A stretch of DNA of 64,000 nucleotides from Clostridia bacterium (GTDB lineage Bacteria; Bacillota; Clostridia; Christensenellales; Aristaeellaceae). Both the position numbers and the translations under genes were made by a program. Below, one piece after another: positions 1 to 8,493 of this stretch. The stretch lies in NCBI GenBank assembly GCA_017532155.1, contig JAFXJP010000055.1:1-64000 (forward strand), written 5' to 3'. The notes beneath the pieces were generated by a model. That model was not told the DNA's origin. It searched no databases and was given only the letters and a program-made list of their open reading frames with translations. The number at the start of each line of letters is the position of its first letter. Position 1 is the stretch's first letter.

Positions 1-83
1 ATTTGAGAGCGTAATAACGCTTTGACATTATTCTCCCTAAAGGAGCCATGTCCTCAATTTGTCCGCAGGAAGCCTTTGGAGAG

Positions 84-116
84 CCGAAAAACCCTTATAA
101 ATCAAGGCTTTTTCGG
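84..116 (-). repeat. Inverted repeat downstream of guaA, possible terminator
   Basis: Read on the minus strand this is CCGAAAAA-G-CCTT, a 7-base loop, then AAGG-G-TTTTTCGG. The arms match except for one internal G/G mismatch. It lies 11 bases past the guaA stop. There is no free U-run after the 3' arm, although the arm itself holds five U, so it is an unusual terminator. Bases 1-83 hold nothing I recognise. Confidence 0.4.
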
Positions 117-126
117 ATACCGTGGG

Positions 127-1428
127 TCATTCCCACTCGATCGTGGCGCAGGGCTTGGGCGAGAGATCGTACAGCACACGGTTGACGCCGGGCACTTCGT
201 TGACAATACGATTGACGATCTTGCCAAGAATATCGTAGGGAATCTCTTCGATAGAAGCCGTGATCGCATCGGTGGTATTGACCGCGCGGATGATCACAGG
301 ACGCTCGAAGGAGCGCTCATGATTGCGCACGCCGACAGAATGGATATCCGGAACGACCGTGAAATACTGCCACACCTTCTGATCCAGGCCAGCCTTGGCA
401 AATTCCTCGCGAAGGATAGCGTCGCTCTCGCGCACCTGCTCCAGACGATCGCGGGTGATGGCGCCGATGCAGCGCACGCCCAGACCGGGACCCGGGAAGG
501 GCTGACGATAAACCATGCCGTGCGGCAGGCCCAGCGCCTCGCCAACGGCACGCACTTCGTCCTTGAACAGCTGCGCCAGGGGCTCAACCAGTTCAAACTG
601 CAGATCTTCAGGCAGACCGCCTACATTGTGATGGCTCTTGATGTTCTTGGCAGTCTTGGTGCCGCTCTCCAGGATGTCGGGATAAATCGTGCCCTGACCC
701 AGGAAAGAAATATCATCAAGCTTACGCGCTTCTTCTTCGAATACGCGGATAAATTCCGCACCGATGATCTTGCGCTTCTTTTCAGGATCCGCCACATTTT
801 CAAGCTTATTCAGGAAGCGGTCCACAGCGTCAACATACACCAGGTTGTCGCCCATGCCCATTTCCTCGCGGAAAACGCTGATCACCTGCTCAGGCTCGCC
901 CTTGCGCAGCAGACCATGGTTTACATGCACGCACACCAGCTTGTCGCCGATTGCGCGCAGCAGCAGCGCCGCAACAACGGAAGAGTCCACGCCGCCAGAC
1001 AGCGCCAGCAGCACCTTCTTGTCGCCAATCTGCTTACGCAGCGCAGCAACCTGATCCTCAATGAAGCCTTCCATCGTCCAGTTGCGCTCGATGCCGTTCT
1101 TTTCAATAAATACGTTCAGAACATTCTGCTCATTGCCATTCCAGCAGGGCAGGTTCTCGCCGTCCACGCTGAAATCAACATTCACAGCCAGCTTGGGCAG
1201 ATCACAGGCCAGTACGCCTGCATCCGGAATCAGCTCCTGGCCTTCATAAGCGCGGTTCGCGCCGCCGTTATAAACCAGCGCCTTGAGACCGGGCATCTTC
1301 TTGAGCTGCTCCATCGTCACGTCATGCGCTACAATTTCACTGTATACGCCGCAAGCACGCACAGCGCGGGCAATGCCGGCATTGTTGTTGCTGCCGAAAT
1401 CCAGAATGGCAATCATATCACGAGCCAT
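127..1428 (-). CDS. guaA: GMP synthase with degenerate glutaminase domain
   Basis: The protein (433 aa) makes GMP from XMP, ATP and a nitrogen donor, the last step of guanine nucleotide synthesis. The ATP-pyrophosphatase half is intact, with the PP-loop LSGGVDSS near residue 144, and is followed by the GuaA dimerisation domain ending in KPCATIEWE. The N-terminal class I glutaminase domain is cut down. Residues 1-70 resemble its start (ILDFGS, then NGG in place of SGG), but the nucleophile segment (normally GICYG) and the His/Glu segment are absent. The sequence rejoins the family at NWTMEGFIE around residue 116. Usual GuaA is about 510-525 aa. It should therefore be ammonia-dependent, or use a separate glutaminase. 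The start follows GGGAGGG at good spacing. The family call is secure; the loss of glutaminase activity is inferred from the missing residues. Confidence 0.93.
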   Translation of the reverse strand: MARDMIAILDFGSNNNAGIARAVRACGVYSEIVAHDVTMEQLKKMPGLKALVYNGGANRAYEGQELIPDAGVLACDLPKLAVNVDFSVDGENLPCWNGNEQNVLNVFIEKNGIERNWTMEGFIEDQVAALRKQIGDKKVLLALSGGVDSSVVAALLLRAIGDKLVCVHVNHGLLRKGEPEQVISVFREEMGMGDNLVYVDAVDRFLNKLENVADPEKKRKIIGAEFIRVFEEEARKLDDISFLGQGTIYPDILESGTKTAKNIKSHHNVGGLPEDLQFELVEPLAQLFKDEVRAVGEALGLPHGMVYRQPFPGPGLGVRCIGAITRDRLEQVRESDAILREEFAKAGLDQKVWQYFTVVPDIHSVGVRNHERSFERPVIIRAVNTTDAITASIEEIPYDILGKIVNRIVNEVPGVNRVLYDLSPKPCATIEWE

Positions 1429-1460
1429 ACAAACCCTCCCGAAATAATAGGATATAACAA

Positions 1461-1489
1461 AAAATATTACTTTTTATCTGATCTGTCAA
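1461..1489 (-). promoter_or_regulatory. Sigma-A promoter of guaA
   Basis: On the minus strand, TTGACA (1484-1489), a 17-base spacer, then TATTTT (1461-1466), 33 bases before the guaA start codon. Confidence 0.75.
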
Positions 1490-1576
1490 GCTTTTTTTCG
1501 CATGATTTCCGAACGTTTTTTGATCCATGTTGATATGTTATTCGTATTGGATCAATTTATACATCCGTTTGCAAGC

Positions 1577-1605
1577 AAAAACGCGGCGAGGATATCCTCG
1601 CCGCG
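1577..1605 (-). terminator. Terminator of metNIQ
   Basis: A perfect 24-base palindrome (1582-1605, CGCGGCGAGGAT mirrored) is followed on the minus strand by five U. It lies 12 bases past the metQ stop codon. Confidence 0.9.
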
Positions 1606-1617
1606 CATTTCAGCACA

Positions 1618-2469
1618 TTACTGAGCAGCAGCTTCTTCCTGAGACCAGGCAGGAACGAAGGAGCCGGCGTACAGGGTGTTGAACACTTCGGCAACTTCGG
1701 CGCACTGGAAGGACTTGGCGATATGCTGATACAGCTCATTCTCCAGATCAGCCTCGCGAACGGCAATGATGTTGACGATGCCGTGCTGGGCAGCGTTGGT
1801 GGGATCAAAGGCTTCTACCAGCAGCGCCTGCTCATGATTGAAGCCAGCCTGGGTCGCATACTGACCATTCAGGAAGCCGACGGCAACAGAGGGATCTTCC
1901 ATCTGAGTGCCGATCACGTCAGCAGCCATTTCAATGATGTTGAGATTCTTGGGATTCTCAACGATATCCAGCGCGGTGGCGAATTCGCCGGCAGTGTCGG
2001 CCAGCTTGATCAGGCCGGCGTTCACCAGCATGTTCAGCGCGCGGGCTTCGTTGGTGGGGTCGTTCATGACCAGCACGGTGTCGCCTTCCTTGAGTTCATC
2101 CAGAGAAGCATACTTCTTGGAGTACAGGCTCAGGGGAGCAACCAGCGTTTCGCCGATGGCAGCCAGAGGAGTGGGATAGGTCGCAGCATTGTCAGCCTGC
2201 CACTTGGCCAGGTAGTTGTAATGCTGGAAGGAGTTCATGTCGATTTCGCCGGTGGACAGGGCGATGTTGGGCATGTTGTAATCGCTGAAGGTGGTGAATT
2301 CGAGGATGATGCCTTCGGCCTTCATCTTTTCAGCCATAGCGACCGTCCAGTATTCGTTGGTGCTGCCAACGATACCAACCTTAACGACAACGCCATTTTC
2401 CCAAGCCATAGCAGGAACGCAGGAAAGCAGAAGAACGAGTACGGATACCAGAGCCAGAACCTTTTTCAT
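1618..2469 (-). CDS. metQ: MetQ/NlpA-family substrate-binding protein
   Basis: This is the extracytoplasmic binding protein of the MetNIQ ABC importer (283 aa), which in this family binds methionine and related sulfur amino acids. A signal peptide is followed by the NlpA fold (KVGIVGSTNEYW, then DMNSFQHYNYL). The signal peptide is ambiguous. LLSC ending at Cys17 could be a weak lipobox, but AMA at residues 20-22 looks like a signal peptidase I site, as in the other binding proteins here. The start has AGGAGG 8 bases upstream. It is the last gene of metN-metI-metQ, 57 bases after metI, and ends at a strong terminator. The leader peptide upstream of metN points to methionine or cysteine supply as the controlling signal. 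Confidence 0.9.
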   Translation of the reverse strand: MKKVLALVSVLVLLLSCVPAMAWENGVVVKVGIVGSTNEYWTVAMAEKMKAEGIILEFTTFSDYNMPNIALSTGEIDMNSFQHYNYLAKWQADNAATYPTPLAAIGETLVAPLSLYSKKYASLDELKEGDTVLVMNDPTNEARALNMLVNAGLIKLADTAGEFATALDIVENPKNLNIIEMAADVIGTQMEDPSVAVGFLNGQYATQAGFNHEQALLVEAFDPTNAAQHGIVNIIAVREADLENELYQHIAKSFQCAEVAEVFNTLYAGSFVPAWSQEEAAAQ

Positions 2470-2526
2470 AGTGTTTTCCTCCTAAATTAGTATCAATGTT
2501 ATGTATCACAAGCCATTGGCTTACGA

Positions 2527-3208
2527 TCAGTGAGTAAGCTTGCGGGCAAGGAAGCCGCCCAGCGTCTGAATAATGGTGACAATCGCCAGAATGATGATGA
2601 TCGTAACGATCGTTACGTCCGTCATCGCGCGCTGCCAGCCGTAGCGGATAGCGTAGTCGCCCAGGCCGCCGCCGCCGACGTAGCCGGCCATGGCGGTAAT
2701 GGTAACAACGTTAACGATGGTGATCGTCGCGCCGCGGATCATGCCCGGCAGACCTTCGCGCAGGTACACGCGCCAGATGATATCCAGCGGAGAGCAGCCC
2801 ATCGACTGCGCCGCTTCGATCATACCGGGGTCAATTTCCACCAGCGCCGAATGGATCTGACGCGAGAGGAAAGGCACCGTCGCCACGATCATGGGGAAAA
2901 TCATACCCTTGGTGCCAATGGAAGTACCGGAGATCATGCGCGTCATCTTGATCAGCAGCGCTACCAGAATAACAAAGGGAATGGAGCGGAATACGTTGAT
3001 CAGCTTATCCAGGATCTGATAAACAGGCTTGCATTCGAGAATGCCATCCTTTTGGGTGACAACCAGCGTCACGCCGAAGATCACGCCAAAGCCTGCGGAG
3101 TAAAGCGTTGTCCAGCCGACCATCTGCAGCGTCTGGATGATGCACTTGAGCAATTCCTTACGCGTATATACAACGTTGGGAATCAGCTCCAGAAAGCTCT
3201 GCCACAGT

Positions 3209-3216
<8 letters not shown>
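2527..3216 (-). CDS. metI: Methionine ABC transporter permease
   Basis: Integral membrane subunit of MetNIQ (229 aa, the usual length). It has about five hydrophobic helices and the coupling-loop region VEIDPGMIEAAQSMGCSP near the centre, which docks on the ATPase. The C-terminal half carries GYVGGGGLGDYAIRYG, typical of the MetI family. It overlaps the end of metN by 8 bases, so the two are probably translationally coupled. Its own ribosome site (GGAGGT) lies inside metN. Confidence 0.95.
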
Positions 3217-4267
<1,051 letters not shown>

Positions 4268-4313
4268 TTGTGTGATCCAGTCCTTTCAGCGTCACAATTC
4301 TCTTTTTACACGG

Positions 4314-4343
4314 AAAAAACCGCTTCGCGCCATTGCGAAGCGG
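4314..4343 (-). terminator. Attenuator terminator in the metNIQ leader
   Basis: On the minus strand, a perfect 9-bp stem CCGCTTCGC/GCGAAGCGG with a 6-base loop is followed by six U. It lies between the leader peptide gene and metN, with no promoter after it, so it must be bypassed for metN to be transcribed. Confidence 0.92.
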
Positions 4344-4424
4344 CCATAAACATTTTAAGAGAATAGAATGTTCACGCAGCGCAACACAAACAGCACGAGT
4401 GGATGCTCGCACACATGAACATTC
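4341..4424 (-). promoter_or_regulatory. Mutually exclusive RNA pairings of the metNIQ leader
   Basis: Three segments compete. Segment a, GAATGTTCA (4424-4416), is exactly complementary to segment b, TGAACATTC (4374-4366). Segment b, extended to CGTGAACATT (4376-4367), also pairs over 10 bp (two wobbles) with segment c, AATGTTTATG (4354-4345). That b:c helix can continue, with a mismatch and a bulge, into CCGC at the foot of the terminator. Segment a covers Met codons 7 and 9 of the leader peptide, and b begins at its stop codon. This is the classic attenuator layout; the pairings were found by eye, not by folding software. Confidence 0.65.
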
Positions 4425-4440
4425 GCATAGCACGGTACAT
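4372..4440 (-). CDS. Met/Cys-rich leader peptide of metNIQ
   Basis: A 22-codon reading frame starts with MYRAMRMFMC and continues into SCCLCC, then two Ala and the stop TGA. It has four Met and five Cys codons in 22, far above the norm. It starts about 42 bases after the predicted transcription start. A G-rich stretch (GGGGG, 11 bases upstream) or AGGA very close to the ATG could serve as ribosome site; neither is ideal, which is the weak point. Its Met codons overlie one arm of the leader's alternative hairpin and its stop codon overlies the other. I infer a cis-acting attenuation peptide that senses charged tRNA-Met, and perhaps tRNA-Cys. I do not recognise it as a known family. Confidence 0.7.
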   Translation of the reverse strand: MYRAMRMFMCASIHSCCLCCAA

Positions 4441-4488
4441 GATCCTGCGAGCCCCCTTTCTGCTGGCATTGAGCCTAGTGATAGTGGT

Positions 4489-4517
4489 ATTATATCCATG
4501 TCAGCGTCCCTTGTCAA
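4489..4517 (-). promoter_or_regulatory. Consensus sigma-A promoter of metNIQ leader
   Basis: Minus strand: exact TTGACA (4512-4517), 17-base spacer, exact TATAAT (4489-4494). Transcription should begin near 4482, leaving a leader of about 215 bases before metN. So strong a promoter makes sense if output is set by the terminator downstream. Confidence 0.92.
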
Positions 4518-4582
4518 CCATTTTTGCAAACGTTTCTTGTAAATTATTGTTTTTTGTTCGTATTTGCCTCCGCATTCCCGCA

Positions 4583-4611
4583 TTGCCTTTTGGTCCTGCG
4601 CGTGATACAAT
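4583..4611 (+). promoter_or_regulatory. Promoter of addB
   Basis: TTGCCT (4583-4588), 17 bases, TACAAT (4606-4611) preceded by TG in the extended -10 position. It is 24 bases before the addB start and divergent from the metNIQ promoter. The remainder of 4518-4582 shows nothing distinct. Confidence 0.65.
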
Positions 4612-4635
4612 TTCATTATTAGGAGGATACAAACC

Positions 4636-7600
4636 ATGCTGACGATTCACGGCGGCAGAGCGCAGTCTCTGTGGCCCGCGCTTGAAAAAGAAGTTGCACT
4701 GTCGCGCAGCGCGTCGCGTCGCTGCCTTCTTATCGTGCCCGAGCAATACACCCTCCAGGCGGAAAAGGATCTGATTAACGGATTGTCCCTCAAGGGTTTT
4801 TTTGACATTGAGGTTTTTTCCTATTCCCGCTTTATTCAGCGTCTTTTCCTTCTATATAATCCGCTGCAGCAAAAGCGCGTTGACAATAACGGAAAAAACA
4901 TCGCCATGGCCCGCGCGCTGATCAAAACGCAAAAGCATATGCGTTATTACGCGCGCTCTGCCTCCCGCAAAGGCTTTATTGCCCAGTCCGGCGAATGGAT
5001 CGCCGATATGAAGCGCGCCGAGATTTCCCCTGCTCAGCTGAGCGAATACGCACAGTCTCTGCCTGCCGGCGCCTATAAAGATAAAATCACTGATCTGAGT
5101 TTGGCCTATACTGCCTATCACGATATTCTCGCCGGCAAGTTTGTCGATGGCGAGGACGTGCTCGCCCGCGCCATTGAAGCCGTGCCGGCCTCCGACATTG
5201 TGCATGATAAAGATGTTTTTGTATACGGCTTTGATATCATCACGGATGATTTCGCCCGTCTTTTGTGCGCTGTTACGCATTCCGCCCGCTGCGTGCAGGT
5301 TTACTTGTGCATGGATCGGGAGGATGCGCCGGACGGCGATTGCTTCTCCCCGGTGCGCGAGAGCGCCGAGCGTCTTCGCAGCAGGCTGCGCCAGCAGAAT
5401 TTGCGCCGCGAATGGCTTTGGTGTGATGCGCCAGACAGCTCTGCTCCCGCAGATTTAAAGTATCTGGAAAGCCACTTGCTGCGCCCTTCCCCCGCGCCTT
5501 ATGAAGCAATCCCTTCCAATATCAATCTGATGACTGCCGCCACCCCTTATGCCGAAGTACATATGATCGCCCAGGAAATCACCGCTTTGCTGGACAGCGG
5601 CACGCAGCCGGACGATATCAACGTACTGTGCGGAGATATGGCGCAATACGCCCCCTTGTTTGAAACCATCTTCCAGGCCTATGGCATTCCTTGCTATGTA
5701 GCGCTCAAGGAGCCTCTCAGCGCGCATGGGCTGATTCGTCTGCTTTTGTCCGCCATCCGTGCTGCCACAGGCAATTATCGCCGGGAGGATATGCTGGATC
5801 TGATTAAATCCGGCTTTGTTCCGTTAGAAGAGAATGATCTGTGGACGCTTGAAAACTACATCATCCGCTACGGCATTTCCGGCAAGCGCTGGCATTCGCC
5901 TTTTGTTCGCGGCAGCGAAACCGAGCGTGAAATCCCTGAAAAAACGCGGCAGTTTCTCTCTCCGGTGCTGCTCAAGCTGCAGCAGGAAATTCGTGATGCA
6001 AAAAACGGCGCAGAGTCGCTGCAGGCGCTGATGCACCTCCTGCTCTCCTGCGATGCTTATCATGCGCTTCTCAGGCAGGAAGAGGCTTTGATGCGCGCCG
6101 GATTGGATGCGCAGGCTGTGCGCGCCCGCCAGGTCTGGTCGCACCTGCTCGCCCTCTTTGAGCAAATGCACGAAATCGCCGGAGAATCCCGCATCGCAGG
6201 CGCTGTTATGACGCAATGGCTGGAAGCCGGTCTGCTTGACGAAAGCCTCTCCGCGCTGCCGCCCTCGGCCGGCATGGTCACTATCGGCGAAATCGGCAAT
6301 CTGATCGTGCATGCGCCGCGCATTCTGTTTGCCTGCGCGCTCAGCAGCGCATTGGACGAGGGCAGGGAAAAAGGCCTGCTCTCCCCGGAAGAAAAAGCAT
6401 TGGCCAGTGCAGATATGCATGCCTATCTGGGCATGACGCTGCGTGAACGCGACCGCATGGCCGAGCTGGATGTATGGAAAATTCTCTCTGCCCCCTCGCA
6501 AAAGCTTTTCCTTTCGCACGCACAATCCAGCCAGGCAGGCGCTGCGCAGCGCCCCGCTCAGGTCATTGCCACCATCCGCCGTCTTTTCCCCATGATCAGC
6601 GAGTTTGGCGGCGTGCAGGCCGGTCAGGGCGCATTGCATCCGCTTTCTGCGCTGCCCGCATTGGATGAAATCGGCGTCAGGTTGCGCAGCGGTACGCTTT
6701 CCGGCGAATGGCTGCACAGCTGGAAATGGCTTATCTCCAACGAAAGCATGCGCCCCATGGCCATGTCCCTGCTGTCCGCCGCGCGCGATGAACTGCCGCC
6801 GGACGTCCTCCCGCCGCGCCTGGCGCAGCAATTGTTTACCGATCGCGTCGTCTCCATCAGCCGTCTGGAATCCTTTGCCGCCTGTCCCTACAATCATTTT
6901 GTGCAGTACGGTCTGCGCCCGCAGGAGCGTAAGGAATGGCAGATCGAGCGCAGCGAAACGGGCGTCTTCTACCATGCAGCCATGGAGGGCTTTACCAAAG
7001 CGCTGACTGCCGACCAGAAATGGCCGCACATCTCCCGCCGCGAATGCGATCAGCTGATGGACGCCGCGCTCTCTCCCCTGACAGAAAGCTGGCAGGACGC
7101 CATTATGACCGACACCGCCCGCACACGCGCTGAAGGCAAGCGCTATATCAATGTATGCAAGCGTGTCGCCTGGGCATTTACAAAGGGCGCTGCGCAAAGT
7201 GATTTCCGGCCTGCGCAGAGTGAAATCGCCTTTGGCTATCCCGGTGGTCCGCCAGCGCTGACGCTGAGTCTTCAGGACGGCAGCAAAGTCTATGTTCGCG
7301 GACGCATTGACCGCGTTGATCGCTTTGAATCAGACGACAGCGTTTATCTGCGCGTAGTCGATTACAAGTCCGGCGCTCAGTCGCTTGATCCCGCCCGCAT
7401 CTGGATGGGTATGCAGCTGCAGCTGCTGCTGTATTTGGAAGCTATGCTGCAGTCAGAGCCCGACAGCGTGCCTGCCGGCGCATTCTATCAATGGATGGGC
7501 GATCCGCTGATCGATCAGAACAAAAAAGGCCTGATCGAAAGTGAAATTGCAAAAAGGCTCTGTCTGAAGGGCGTGATGCTCTCAGACGTTCAGATCATCG

Positions 7601-7953
7601 AATGGATGGATCACCAAAAGCCTCCGGTCGGCATCGAAGACGTGCTCAAAAAGGACGGCACCGTCCGAAAGGGCAAGCTTGCCTGCACGCTGGAAGAGCT
7701 GCAATCACTCATCAGCCTTGCGCATGATATTGCCGTGCATCTGACGGAAGATCTCCGCAGCGGCCGCATAGAGGCTTCTCCCGTGTGCGACAAGAGCAAT
7801 ATTACTCATTGCAAGTTCTGCAAATTTGCCGGCGTTTGCCGGCGGGACAGCGCCAGCCGCCCGCTGGATCGCGCTTTGCCCGACGTAAAATTTGAGGATC
7901 TGTTGCAAAAAGCGCAAAATCTTACACAAAAACCAGAAACAATACAAAAATAG
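4636..7953 (+). CDS. addB: AddB subunit of AddAB helicase-nuclease
   Basis: AddB (1105 aa) works with AddA to process double-strand DNA ends for recombination. Present are the RecB-type PD-(D/E)XK nuclease motif VVDYKSG near residue 907 and the AddB iron-sulfur cysteines: one at about 750 (AACPYN) and three at about 1059-1068 (CKFCKFAGVC). The N-terminus, which in relatives holds a P-loop resembling GRAGSGKT, here reads HGGRAQSLWPA, so the Walker A motif is lost. That is compatible with AddB being the non-motor subunit. addA, normally adjacent, is not in the window. The start follows AGGAGG at 4621. An unrelated P-loop gene follows under its own promoter. Confidence 0.92.
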   Translation: MLTIHGGRAQSLWPALEKEVALSRSASRRCLLIVPEQYTLQAEKDLINGLSLKGFFDIEVFSYSRFIQRLFLLYNPLQQKRVDNNGKNIAMARALIKTQKHMRYYARSASRKGFIAQSGEWIADMKRAEISPAQLSEYAQSLPAGAYKDKITDLSLAYTAYHDILAGKFVDGEDVLARAIEAVPASDIVHDKDVFVYGFDIITDDFARLLCAVTHSARCVQVYLCMDREDAPDGDCFSPVRESAERLRSRLRQQNLRREWLWCDAPDSSAPADLKYLESHLLRPSPAPYEAIPSNINLMTAATPYAEVHMIAQEITALLDSGTQPDDINVLCGDMAQYAPLFETIFQAYGIPCYVALKEPLSAHGLIRLLLSAIRAATGNYRREDMLDLIKSGFVPLEENDLWTLENYIIRYGISGKRWHSPFVRGSETEREIPEKTRQFLSPVLLKLQQEIRDAKNGAESLQALMHLLLSCDAYHALLRQEEALMRAGLDAQAVRARQVWSHLLALFEQMHEIAGESRIAGAVMTQWLEAGLLDESLSALPPSAGMVTIGEIGNLIVHAPRILFACALSSALDEGREKGLLSPEEKALASADMHAYLGMTLRERDRMAELDVWKILSAPSQKLFLSHAQSSQAGAAQRPAQVIATIRRLFPMISEFGGVQAGQGALHPLSALPALDEIGVRLRSGTLSGEWLHSWKWLISNESMRPMAMSLLSAARDELPPDVLPPRLAQQLFTDRVVSISRLESFAACPYNHFVQYGLRPQERKEWQIERSETGVFYHAAMEGFTKALTADQKWPHISRRECDQLMDAALSPLTESWQDAIMTDTARTRAEGKRYINVCKRVAWAFTKGAAQSDFRPAQSEIAFGYPGGPPALTLSLQDGSKVYVRGRIDRVDRFESDDSVYLRVVDYKSGAQSLDPARIWMGMQLQLLLYLEAMLQSEPDSVPAGAFYQWMGDPLIDQNKKGLIESEIAKRLCLKGVMLSDVQIIEWMDHQKPPVGIEDVLKKDGTVRKGKLACTLEELQSLISLAHDIAVHLTEDLRSGRIEASPVCDKSNITHCKFCKFAGVCRRDSASRPLDRALPDVKFEDLLQKAQNLTQKPETIQK

Positions 7954-7955
7954 TG

Positions 7956-7985
7956 TTGGCAAACTGCCCTGTTATCGTGTATAAT
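7956..7985 (+). promoter_or_regulatory. Promoter of the P-loop gene and thrC
   Basis: TTGGCA (7956-7961), 18-base spacer, TATAAT (7980-7985), starting 3 bases after the addB stop. Confidence 0.75.
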
Positions 7986-8043
7986 AGGTGCAAGAATAAT
8001 ATGCGTGCTCTGCACGCAATAAAATGCAAAGGGGGACATTCCC

Positions 8044-8454
8044 ATGATTCAGGTTATATACGGCAAGAAAGGCTCCGGCAAGACCAAGCGCATTCTCGAT
8101 ATGGCGAACTCTATGGTAGAACAGCAGCACGGCGACGTCGTTTTTGTGGACGATGACAACCGCTACATGTTCGATCTGCGCCACGAGGTGCGCTTTGTTA
8201 ACGCCGGTGAATACGGCATGCGCTCTGCCGATATGTTCTATGGCTTCCTGTGCGGCATGCTGGCGCAGAACTTCGACATGAAGGTCGTCTTTATCGACGC
8301 TTTCCTCAAGCTCACCAAGACTCCTATCGCCGAGATGGGCTGGTTCTTCGAGCGCCTGGATGAATACAGCAAGTCCCACGGTATCGATTTCGTGCTCTCC
8401 ATCAGCCTGGATGAGGCCGATATGCCCGAATTCGTAAAGCCTTATTTCATCTGA
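8044..8454 (+). CDS. Small P-loop NTPase of unknown function
   Basis: A compact 136-residue protein made of little more than a nucleotide-binding core. Walker A GKKGSGKT is at residues 7-14, and a hydrophobic strand ending in Asp (KVVFIDAF, about 80-87) suits Walker B. There is no signal peptide or membrane segment. Its only firm context is 39 bases upstream of thrC under a shared promoter. I have a vague memory of similar short ATP-binding proteins in Clostridia, but I cannot assign a role. The ATG is preceded by AAAGGGGGA at suitable spacing. Confidence 0.8.
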   Translation: MIQVIYGKKGSGKTKRILDMANSMVEQQHGDVVFVDDDNRYMFDLRHEVRFVNAGEYGMRSADMFYGFLCGMLAQNFDMKVVFIDAFLKLTKTPIAEMGWFFERLDEYSKSHGIDFVLSISLDEADMPEFVKPYFI

Positions 8455-8493
8455 TTCCAAAAACTTAAAACACCTCAGATAACGGAGAATATT

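Noticed and set aside
22..1533. 503-codon plus-strand frame opposite guaA
   Set aside because: Antisense shadow; its protein has no recognisable domain or ribosome site, while guaA on the other strand is unmistakable.
4268..4482. SAM-I (S-box), SMK or T-box riboswitch before metN
   Set aside because: I looked for the S-box core, the SMK core and the GGTGGNACCGCG T-box element; none is present. The leader peptide explains the region better.
8455..8493. Threonine attenuator or T-box before thrC
   Set aside because: The gap is 39 bases with no hairpin or T-box element.
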